A stretch of DNA of 64,000 nt from Aphrocallistes beatrix (Eukaryota > Porifera > Hexactinellida > Sceptrulophora > Aphrocallistidae): contig OY725497.1 in NCBI GenBank assembly GCA_963281255.1, positions 4,580,968 through 4,644,967 on the forward strand. The letters run 5' to 3'. Position numbers and translations under genes: made by a program. Every line of letters starts with the position of its first letter. Within the stretch, counting starts at the first letter, position 1. The notes under the pieces were generated by a model that saw nothing but the letters and a program-made list of their open reading frames with translations, did no database searches and had not been told where the DNA came from. Positions 55,750 through 64,000 of this stretch are shown piece by piece.

Positions 55750-57136
55750 ACACTCAATTATTAATGTTATTTTTCATTTCTTTCTTTTTGAGTAACATGT
55801 ACACATATACAATTGTTTATTTAAAAGTTCTATACAACAGACATCTTTTATCTTCACCCAAAGGGACAATAGAAAGGAAGGGTTAGTAAATATTCCTAGA
55901 CACACAACTACACAGGTATTTGGATGCTATTATGACCTTATAAGGAAGGTGTGAAAACACTATAAACCCAAACCATAACGTACACTATCAGCCCAACTAT
56001 GAAAATATGATAGAATAGTATAATTTGACAGCTGTGGAAAGGTGTGAAGATTCCCAAACTTTATCCCAGCTGTATCTCCACCATATAAGGATATAATGGA
56101 TATTAGTGCGAATTTATACACAGACACTACACACCATTCATCCCATAATACATCCTAATACTACTTGTATGAACTAAAATGATCTGAACTTTCAAAGATG
56201 CGATTTGTATGTCCGACATTTCAAGGATCTCAGCGATTTCTGGGATCAGAGATTTAATTCCCCGACTAAGAGTTTGAAACAGAATTAGACTCACAAAAGT
56301 ATTTAATTCAAAAGTCAATAACAACACAAATAGACAATGTTAAGTCAATAGAGTTCTAATAGAGATGGAATGGGGGCATAGGAATGTCTGAGACAAGAAG
56401 ATCAGCACAGGAAGTCACGAAATGTTTGTCTAGAAAATAAACAACAAATAAACATCAATAAAAAAATCAATTTCGCTTACAAATTATTCCGAATAAACAG
56501 AAGCGGACGTGTTAAAATAACCCAAATGAGAATACCGTATTTATCTGAATAAACGCCGGGGTTAGATGAGATGCGAAAATTTTAAGGTTGGTCAACCATT
56601 TGTTATGGCTAGTTGTATTTATGAATACTCTTAGCGATTTGAGTAATGAGACTGGGAATCGTTTATCTCATTCAAATGTGACTGTTTTCAACTGATATGA
56701 CGCCATAAACATTGTGCTCGAGGGTTTTTGAGGACGAAAAAAATTACCACCGGGGCGCTTATTCGGAGAAAGACGTTATGTGGCAAATGCAGCTAAAGTG
56801 CAGTGAAGTTCTCCGAATAGAAAGCCGCATTCTAACTAGGAATTCAACTGAAATAGGAAAATTAGCAACAAATAATAAGCAAACTTAACTGCACTCAGTG
56901 AACCATGGATAAAAGAACTCAACATTAGAAGTGTATACTTCCAATGAGAAATTAGGAGCAAATATTTCAATAAACAAAAACAGCTGTCTTAAGATATTAT
57001 CGAATCAAAATGTTTTACGATTTTAACCAATCAAAAAATAGAATTGATTTTAGAGAAAAACAGATTTGAATAGCATACTCAACAATTTCTATGTTAATGA
57101 AAATCAAAAATTGCAAATATATTGGTCAATCTAGAT
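55750..57136. other. 3' flank of beta-catenin, no gene
   Basis: AATAAA-type signals occur near 56456. At 56535 a CCGTATTTATCTGAATAAACGCC end matches the nested element at 62885-62999, but its right end is degraded (about 56755 GGGGCGCTTATTCGGAG). Confidence 0.5.
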
Positions 57137-58035
57137 CAGGGCTTCCCAATTAGAAGTGAGGAGCGCCACAACATGGCAATCTCCTAAATGATCAATTTTG
57201 ATTTAGAATGAAAATACAATCCTGGTTCCTTAACAAAGTATTAATGAGGTCAGTAGATTACATATACTTGCTACCTTTTTATTTTTCTTGAGGAAAATAA
57301 AAGGTAGTAAGTAAATTTCCCGGACACCTTGATGAACTGGACATGGTTAAATTAAGAAAATTCTGATTCTGAAATGGTAAAATATTTCTGCAAATCGCTT
57401 GATGCACACTTGTCTCGATCTTATATTACATGACCAATCATTTCTACTTCTCACGCCAACTAAATCCAGGCAAAAATTAAGTAGCAAGTAAACGGTTGGC
57501 AAAAAAAGTCAGTTCTGGAATCCCTGGTAGATTCGATATTTTGTTAAGGTAGACTTATAAGAGCAACTCCAAGGAACCACGCGGATACTAATCCTGTACT
57601 GTTGAGTATATTATGTGTGGCGGTTTCAGGGAATTTAATTTAGGGCCAACTTAAATTCGACTGTTCTATAATTAGAAGACCAGCGTTAATACAGAATCCA
57701 GTTTTTGGATTGGAGTGTCCTGAAACGAGCGAAGCGGGCAAATAAAGTGGTCTTGGCGGTCTACACTTCATAAAATTTTCGAATTTCAAATAGAAGACGC
57801 GCTAAAATATCGATAGAGCTATCCTAACCATCTAAGGAGCAATAATTTCGATCTCATTTATCTCATTTTGGCGCATAAAAATCAAGACGAAAGATAGAAA
57901 GCAACTTTAAAGCTAAATTTGGATAGAAGGGGCATGGGCCTCCTACCGCAACCGATTATGGTATTTAGAATTTTAAATAAATAGTAGATTACGCGCCACA
58001 TTGAATGGTCGCTCGCAGCCATTTAGGAAGCCCTG
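57137..58035. mobile_element. hAT-like non-autonomous element with a second hAT MITE nested inside
   Basis: Ends CAGGGCTTCCCAAT and TTAGGAAGCCCTG are inverted. The 8-bp flanks do not match exactly, so the duplication has decayed. No transposase frame is present. It contains 57261-57536. Confidence 0.65.
57261..57536. mobile_element. hAT-type MITE, copy 2 of the 'AGCAAGTAAA' family
   Basis: Same right end GGAATCCCTG and interior as 21781-22186, with a shortened left end. Flanks GTAGATTA / GTAGATTC match at 7 of 8 bases. Confidence 0.8.
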
Positions 58036-58393
58036 TTCTGATGTTAAATCTTGTTTAAAGCCAGTTTCATAATTTTTACAAAAACATTTGTCACTTCCTT
58101 CAATCAAGAATTTGGTGTAGCTAGCTCTGCCACTAATTCACATTTTATAGTTCCATATTGTAACACTTCTGTGACGTTCATCTATTCCAGTGTCGCTCTA
58201 TTAGAATGAATGCAAAGTACAGTTAGGGAGAGGTGTGAAGTGGTGAGTGTCTCAGGAGTGGAACAGAAACTCAGTTTAGTGTACAGTTGATTGTGAAACT
58301 GAAACGAATGATTAAGCTAGTCAATAGTTAGTGTTGTGAAGTGGGATTACGAACTGACACCAGTTACATATTCTAAATTTAACTTATTATTAC

Positions 58394-61300
58394 CTAAAAG
58401 AGGAGATGCTGTATAGCATACTGATCAGCTGTTAGCTTGAGGAGTTCGATAGGTTCAGTTTCTGGTTGAGAGAGTCCAGTTTCTTGTTCGGAGAGTCCAG
58501 TTTCTGGTTGAGAGAGTCCAGTTTCTGGTTGAGAGAGTCCAGTTTCTGGTTGAGAGAGTCCAGTTTCTGGTTGAGAGAGTCCAGTTTCTGGTTCAGAGAG
58601 TCCAGTTTCTGGTTCAGAGAGTTCAGTTTCTGGTTCAGAGAGTTCAGTTTCTGGTTCGGAGAGTCCAGTCACCTCCAGGAACTTCAGCTGTGTGAGGGTA
58701 GGAATCAGGTTTCTGAGAGGTTGACAGGAATTGGAGCTCAGTTCACAGTTCCATACGCGCAAATATCTAATGGTAGGATGGAAGAGAAGACCTCTACACA
58801 GAATCAACATTCCTGAGTCAGATAGGGAGACAAAGGAGAAATACAAACATAGTAAAGAGGTGAGACTGTGAAGTGTCGAGCACCAGAGAGTGACGTCATC
58901 ACAACTTATATGAGCATTTCGTAGTTCCAACTGTACTAAGTTAGTACAGAACTGCAAACAACGGAGAAATCCATCTAAACTGCTGAATCCAATATTCCCT
59001 AAATACCATAATTCCAATACTCTGATTGAGTGACTGTTTGAGTGCAGCAGCTGTAGCAGACTGTCTGAGAGGTTGACACGAGTAAACTGTTTTCTTATAC
59101 ATAGGCAGGAGAGAGTAGAGAGGTGTGTTATGTGAGGTAGAATAGAGTAGCCATCATCCCATGTTATTTCTCTGAGGTTAGAGAGTGTAGGCAGCAGAGA
59201 GAACAGCTGTTGATGGTATTCAGTGGAAATGTCATAGATGTGTAATCCATTGATGTGTGTGGCAGAGGAAAGAGCTGAAAATAGAACTTCACCTTCAGAG
59301 GTGTTACTGTGCCTATATACTAAGTTCTGACAAGTTGATATCTGATCGGTCAGCAGACTGTGAGTGTCAGGAGGGAATTCATTCTTATATAAACTCAGGC
59401 CTGATAGAATCTGATTGGTTGAGGAGGAGAATAAGGCTTTAACTGTTTCAGTTTCAGTTAGATTACTACCGAACAGGTTTAAACTTAGCTTAGTGTTAGA
59501 CAGCTGAGTGCGTTGGATTGCATTTGCATAAGGGAGAACTTCTGTGTTAGATTTCCTGTATAATCCCAAAGCTACACAATCCACAGAGCACTGTTCAACG
59601 GACTCTAATAGATGGAAGAGTTGTTCCGGAGTGACGTAATCAGAATCCACATAAATGAGGTGGATGTGGTTTAGAAGTGGCAGGGATTCGAGGAGACAGA
59701 GCCACTCGTTGGGAGTCACTGCACTCTCAATGTACAGACAGAATGATCTAGGCAGGAAACGTATGCACGCGTTGAAATATTTCGGAATGGATTCAGAGTT
59801 CGATTCACGTAGCATGGCGTTCAGTTGGAGAAACTTTTCTGTGAATTCATTCCAGACTGTGTATTTGAATAAATCATAACTTCCAAACCTGAGCTGGATA
59901 AATTCAGGAAGTTGGGAGATGGGAACAGTGCGAGGTGTCACGTGTTTGTAGAGGAGATAAAACACATTCATTGACTGGTCGGACAACAGTCCACACAGGA
60001 ACCTCACCACCATGCGGAACTGGGAGAACACGTCGTTCGTATGCACAATAAACCTCACGGACATACACTGGTCGTGCCATTTCGTGCTACGAAGCCAGAT
60101 GGCACCAATGAACTCTTGGACGGTCAGATGAGCGAAGGACCACACCTTCGTGAAGTGACCCATCTTCTCCTCTCTCACATATTCGTGCACGAGACCCAGA
60201 CAGTGGCTAGCCATTTTCACACTTCCAATTTGCAGTGGAACCTTTTTGTCGGAGATCATCTCCCTCATGGCCACGCCCTGGTACGCGATATAACCGATCT
60301 CGTGCAGACATTCCACAACGCCGCTATCCAGCTCACAGATTTCGTTCACTTGCGTTAGTTCTTCGAATCCCATTCGGTCCAGCTGTCGCCGTATCAGGTA
60401 CAGAATCAGCTCGTAGTAGAGTTGTGTCAGTGTGTGGATGCGAGCTCCGTCTTCACTTTTCAGCAGGGCAGCGAACAGGGACGCGTTCACTGGAATCAGA
60501 GACAGCTGTTTCATCTCGTCGTAACGATCGAGGAGACCAGTGCACCGATCGAACAGGGAAGTGTCCTCAAATTGTTTCTCGAAGTACAGGTCTCTCTGTT
60601 CAGGAGAGAACCCCAACACCTGGAAGAAGGTGGAGATGAGGAGGTGGTGCGAAGTTGACACATCTGTCCAGGCGCCAGGCCTGCTGGTCAGTAGGATGAA
60701 GGACCGTGTCAGAGTCTGTCTGGTCAGGAGGAGGAAGAGGAGAGTTTTGTTGAAGGGGACATCTTTAGTGAACTCGTCCAGACTGTCAATAATGAGTAAC
60801 AGTCCCTCTCCGTCTGTCTCTGTGATGTGCTTCGCCAGTTGTGTCGTCCAACTGGGACCGACTGGTAGACCGAGGCAAAGCCATTGACAAATGAATTCGG
60901 AGGTAATCGGGAAACCTTTGTCCACTCGTGAAGACTCCATCTCGTGCCATTCTTGATTCCGGCAGGGGATGCACAGAGAGTAGGAGAATGCGGATACTTC
61001 GTTATTCCCGAATCTGAGTGCGGTGCGGTTGCAAAGGAATGTTTTCCCGCAACCGGGGTTTCCGATGAAACACCATATTTGTGGCTTGGACGGGTCACAG
61101 GATTTAAGTTCGTCAGTGAAGTTTATCGGAGTAACTTTAACTTCTTTATTCGCAATTTTTCTCAGATATTCAATTTCGTTGTACGTCGTCTCATCTTCCA
61201 GTTTCACTCTTCTCGGTTTCTGCTTGAGTATTGTCAGATCGACGTACACCTTCTCTAGGCTGACAGCCGTATCACTCCCTAACATCTGTTTCACGTCCCT

Positions 61301-61924
61301 GAATTGGGTTTCTAGGTGGATTTTCACTAAAGTTTCCCATTCGACAATTTGCTTTCCAATCCGAGTCAATTCTTTCTTGAATTTGGAAGTGAATTCTTGC
61401 TCTTCCATAGTTTCAAAGGTTGCTTTGTACGGTTGGAGTCTTTGTACAAGTTCGTTCAGTTTGAGGCTGTTCAGTAGTTGAGTTAAACTGGACAAGTCTT
61501 TTCGAATCAAATTGTTTGTAACCAAAAGTTGCATCGTAGTTTCAAAGCGAACTTCCTCACTGGTTTTTCCTTTGTAGTGCTCGATGTGCAGCATTTTCAA
61601 GTTTAGGATCGATATTCCATTCTGTAGCGTTTCAATGAAGCTTTTGATGGTTAATGGTTCTGTGGTTAGAGTCACAGGAGAATTAGAGCACAGCCATTTG
61701 ATATTGAGAGCGATAGGAACTAAGTCTGGTCGTACGGAGTTAAGGCATTTGTAGAAACTGAATGGGTTGAATTCTGTCCATCCTCTCAACGCAAACAGAA
61801 AGTCTGTGGCATCACATTCCCAATGGCAGAAACCTTCTGGTACTGACAGAGCATTGAACAGTTTCTTGACGTCTTCTCTGCTCAGTCTCTCTATCAATTC
61901 TTTCAGGTTAGACACACCAGACAT
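58394..61924 (-). CDS. NACHT-LRR receptor (NLR-like) with C-terminal heptapeptide repeats
   Basis: The coding part is one exon of 1176 residues. Residues 1-90 are helical (LIERLSREDVKKLFNALSV ... LRGWTEFNPFSFYKCL) and fit a death-fold-type recruitment domain, by inference only. A helical linker follows. The NACHT ATPase has Walker A GNPGCGKT at 288-295, Walker B LLLIIDSLDEF at about 375-386, the sensor LLTSRPGAW, and a winged-helix/HD region with FAHLTVQEF (the usual F.H.T.QEF). Residues about 750-1080 are irregular leucine-rich repeats. Then ten units of LS[E/Q][P/Q]ET[G/E] occupy about 1087-1156. This is the architecture of intracellular innate immune sensors expanded in sponges, cnidarians and vertebrates. 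An acceptor TTTTTCTACAG three bases before the ATG shows a 5' UTR intron; exon 1 ends at 63142. Confidence 0.93.
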   Translation of the reverse strand: MSGVSNLKELIERLSREDVKKLFNALSVPEGFCHWECDATDFLFALRGWTEFNPFSFYKCLNSVRPDLVPIALNIKWLCSNSPVTLTTEPLTIKSFIETLQNGISILNLKMLHIEHYKGKTSEEVRFETTMQLLVTNNLIRKDLSSLTQLLNSLKLNELVQRLQPYKATFETMEEQEFTSKFKKELTRIGKQIVEWETLVKIHLETQFRDVKQMLGSDTAVSLEKVYVDLTILKQKPRRVKLEDETTYNEIEYLRKIANKEVKVTPINFTDELKSCDPSKPQIWCFIGNPGCGKTFLCNRTALRFGNNEVSAFSYSLCIPCRNQEWHEMESSRVDKGFPITSEFICQWLCLGLPVGPSWTTQLAKHITETDGEGLLLIIDSLDEFTKDVPFNKTLLFLLLTRQTLTRSFILLTSRPGAWTDVSTSHHLLISTFFQVLGFSPEQRDLYFEKQFEDTSLFDRCTGLLDRYDEMKQLSLIPVNASLFAALLKSEDGARIHTLTQLYYELILYLIRRQLDRMGFEELTQVNEICELDSGVVECLHEIGYIAYQGVAMREMISDKKVPLQIGSVKMASHCLGLVHEYVREEKMGHFTKVWSFAHLTVQEFIGAIWLRSTKWHDQCMSVRFIVHTNDVFSQFRMVVRFLCGLLSDQSMNVFYLLYKHVTPRTVPISQLPEFIQLRFGSYDLFKYTVWNEFTEKFLQLNAMLRESNSESIPKYFNACIRFLPRSFCLYIESAVTPNEWLCLLESLPLLNHIHLIYVDSDYVTPEQLFHLLESVEQCSVDCVALGLYRKSNTEVLPYANAIQRTQLSNTKLSLNLFGSNLTETETVKALFSSSTNQILSGLSLYKNEFPPDTHSLLTDQISTCQNLVYRHSNTSEGEVLFSALSSATHINGLHIYDISTEYHQQLFSLLPTLSNLREITWDDGYSILPHITHLSTLSCLCIRKQFTRVNLSDSLLQLLHSNSHSIRVLELWYLGNIGFSSLDGFLRCLQFCTNLVQLELRNAHISCDDVTLWCSTLHSLTSLLCLYFSFVSLSDSGMLILCRGLLFHPTIRYLRVWNCELSSNSCQPLRNLIPTLTQLKFLEVTGLSEPETELSEPETELSEPETGLSEPETGLSQPETGLSQPETGLSQPETGLSQPETGLSEQETGLSQPETEPIELLKLTADQYAIQHLLF
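58455..58665. repeat. 21-bp coding minisatellite in the NLR gene
   Basis: Ten in-frame 21-bp units (GAGAGAGTCCAGTTTCTGGTT on the plus strand) encode the heptapeptide LS[E/Q]PETG near the C-terminus. Confidence 0.95.
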
Positions 61925-62055
61925 TCTCTGTAGAAAAAATAATTAAATATAATAATTGTAGATTCAAAATACATCGCATGGTCAATAAAAAATAGTAAAC
62001 AAAAGTACATCTTAAGTAAAAATATAGTTAGCAAATAATCAGTAAAATATTTTAC

Positions 62056-62575
62056 GATCAGTACCAATGGTCAGTGTCTATTGTCAGTTTATATCGTTGG
62101 TCCCTATGGGTAGCCTCTATGATCAGTACCAATGGTCAGTGTCTATTGTCAGTTTATATCGTTGGTCCCTATGGGTAGCCTCTATGATCAGTACCAATGG
62201 TCAGTGTCTATTGTCAGTTTACATCGTTGGTCCCTATGGGTAGCCTCTATGATCAGTGCCAATGGTCAGTGTCTATAGTCAGTTTATATCGTTGGTCCCT
62301 ATGGGTAGCCTCTATGATCAGTGCCAATGGTCAGTGTCTATTGTCAGTTTATATCGTCGGTCCCTATGGGTAGCCTCTATGATCAGTGCCAATGGTCAGT
62401 GTCTATAGTCAGTTTATATCGTTGGTCCCTATGGGTAGCCTCTATGATCAGTGCCAATGGTCAGTGTCTATAGTCAGTTTATATCGTCGGTCCCTATGGG
62501 TAGCCTCTATGATCAGTGCCAATGGTCAGTGTCTATAGTCAGTTTATATCGTTGGTCCCTATGGGTAGCCTCTAT
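62056..62575. repeat. 8-copy 65-bp tandem array
   Basis: Exactly eight 65-bp units start GATCAGTACCAATGGTCAGT. Variants are TACC/TGCC, TATTG/TATAG and CGTTG/CGTCG. Confidence 0.97.
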
Positions 62576-62815
62576 GATCAGTCAACTGCTAACAGTTGTC
62601 ACTAATAATGTATGATCCTTAGATATGATAAAGTGGTATGTACTAATTATGTCAGATTTAAGTGTTTTAACAGATTTAGGTTCGGGAGAGGTTCTGAAAA
62701 GTCGACCCAGTTTCCAACTCTAGATAAACTTCCAGTTATATTTCAAAATCATATATAACAGGGCATGCCCTATATAATAGCTGACTTTAGAACGAATTAG
62801 TGCGGATAATTATAA

Positions 62816-63083
62816 CAGTAGACCCTCGTTGATACGAACACGGATATGAACAGATATTTTATCTCCAACGGAGGAAAATACATACCGTATTGCTTCGAAT
62901 AAGCGCCCGGGCGCTTATTTATTTCGTGCACCCTTTAGACCCGGCGCTTATTCGAACCGGCGCTTATTCAAGCCCCGGCGCTTATTCAGGGAAATACGGT
63001 ATATTAAATTATTAATACGAATACCGGATTATACGAACAAATTTTTACCATTGCCTGGTGTTAGTATTAACGAAGTTCCACTG
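62816..63083. mobile_element. MITE, 'CAGTAGACCCTCGTTGATACGAAC' family (outer)
   Basis: Outer arms CAGTAGACCCTCGTTGATAC and GTATTAACGAAGTTCCACTG are imperfectly inverted. TA lies on the right and AA on the left. It is interrupted by 62885-62999. Confidence 0.7.
62885..62999. mobile_element. MITE nested in the outer element
   Basis: A 115-bp unit CCGTATTGCTTCGAATAAGC...CAGGGAAATACGG with TA on both sides. Several GGCGCTTATTC repeats lie inside. Confidence 0.85.
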
Positions 63084-63245
63084 TATTATGAAATTTAAAC
63101 ATTCTTAATACTCTATTTATAGAAATAAATCCTTAACTCACTTGTAGTGTGAAAATCTTGAAGTAATTCTGTCTTCAAAGTAGCGTTTGTATATTTGATA
63201 TTTGTAGTTTTGATTATAGTTATTTCTGTATTCCACTAACTACAG

Positions 63246-63256
63246 CTATTTATATA
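63246..63256 (-). promoter_or_regulatory. TATA box of the NLR gene
   Basis: TATATAAATAG on the minus strand lies about 104 bases upstream of the 5' UTR donor at 63141, placing the start near 63220. Confidence 0.6.
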
Positions 63257-64000
63257 CTCTCTCTATAACACACACTATCCACTCGAGTGGATTGAGCCTT
63301 GTTAAGTTGAATATTAATGTGGTTATTCGAGTGCCACCTCTTCTACGAAGCATTTGATGATAACGTGGTGATGGCACAGTTGTGTCGTGTGGTTGTTTAC
63401 TAGCATCCACAAGATCAACTCATCCAAACGCCACTAATCTTACATCATATGATTTGTAAGTAGAACTATCTTACAACAAAATATTGAACTAAAGTGCAGT
63501 AAACAACAACACAACATGTTATTGATGAGTACAGAGGATCTGTCTAAGAGTCATTTTAGCAACAAGGTTCAGTAGATAATTAACCAATCAAATTGTATCG
63601 TTTGATATTTGGTAAACAGAATCAAGATAACCAAGTTGGCAGATGAGAAACGAGTTTCTAGTTGGAGTCAGTGGTGTAGTGAGGAGGGTAGACAGGTGGA
63701 CTTCATTCTCACACCTCAAATAATGTGTCACATAAGGACACTGAGTTATTTCGCATCCTAAGCAACAAAAAAACAGACAAAAATACTGTAATGGAGTTAC
63801 TATGACAACAAACAATGTTTACAGAGACTTAGCGCAAAATACGATGGACAAACAAAATAAGATAGACGGGGACGTCTCAGGGATTTTCGTCTAAGGGTGC
63901 AAACCACAAAACAATTCTGATGGAAGACAGAACACCACTGGCGGGGTATCTCAGTGGGTTTAGGGGCTTTCCTCCTCGAAGTTAACAGTAAAGAGAAATC
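63257..64000. other. intergenic, no gene seen
   Basis: Upstream of the NLR promoter. Short frames have no support. The last 60 bases begin a tRNA-like or SINE-like GGGGTATCTCAGTGGGTTT stretch that is cut by the window edge. Confidence 0.4.

Larger units (their letters stand above)
61928..63141 (-). other. 5' UTR intron of the NLR gene
   Basis: Donor CAA|GTGAGT at 63141-63136 and acceptor CTACAG just before the ATG on the minus strand. The intron contains the 65-bp array and a nested pair of MITEs. Confidence 0.65.

Noticed and set aside
58466-58816. 116-codon plus-strand repeat frame (ESSFWLR units)
   Set aside because: It is the antisense reading of the NLR heptapeptide repeat.
63937-64000. 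tRNA-like A-box region GGGGTATCTCAGTGG
   Set aside because: It is cut by the window edge and no anticodon arm can be folded; it may be a SINE head.

Overview
The window is nuclear DNA of an animal. It carries spliced genes with GT-AG introns, a eukaryotic tRNA-Pro, TATA boxes about 50-80 bases upstream of several start codons, and the metazoan genes beta-catenin, G-beta-5, a LAMMER kinase, a kinesin-13 and an IFT-dynein subunit. The base composition is AT-rich and the intergenic space is full of small inverted-repeat transposons. A NACHT/LRR receptor, an ankyrin TRP channel and an IGFBP-Kazal protein in such a compact layout fit an early-branching animal, possibly a sponge. The species call is an inference; the sequence proves only Metazoa.

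Layout. 1-500: 3' end of a HEAT-repeat gene (+), then tRNA-Pro(CGG). 1.5-4.2 kb: five-exon secreted beta-lactamase-like protein (-) that has lost its catalytic residues. 5.3-6.4 kb: intronless DYNC2LI1 (+). 7.6-8.8 kb: intronless two-TM protein with PPxY motifs (+). 9.6-11.6 kb: two-exon GNB5 (+). 15-20.7 kb: four-exon secreted IGFBP-Kazal-Kazal protein (+), with a 29-copy 46-bp array in its last intron. 21.1-21.4 kb: small single-pass membrane protein with PSAP and PPPY motifs (+). 23 kb: two orphan 5' exons. 25.3-27.5 kb: intronless GC-rich kinesin-13 (+). 29.6-33.6 kb: four-exon unrecognised 500-residue protein (+). 34.3-39.9 kb: ankyrin TRP channel (-). 41.3-42.9 kb: CLK kinase (-). 44.3-48.3 kb: four-exon gene for an unrecognised 105-residue protein (+). 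49.1-55.7 kb: 15-exon beta-catenin (+). 58.4-63.2 kb: NACHT-LRR receptor (-) with a non-coding first exon.

The genes do not form an operon. Shared themes are cilia and microtubules (DYNC2LI1, kinesin-13), signalling (GNB5, beta-catenin, CLK, TRP) and surface or innate recognition (NLR, IGFBP-Kazal, PPxY/PSAP membrane proteins).

The most unusual signal is a dispersed cassette of about 120 bp. It has a GGGCGGG core followed by a hairpin whose loop holds CTATAAATAG. One copy sits inside another repeat family, between inverted CCCTTAAAT ends next to TTAA. Another copy supplies the only good TATA box of the 29.6 kb gene, so a small transposon may be acting as a mobile core promoter.
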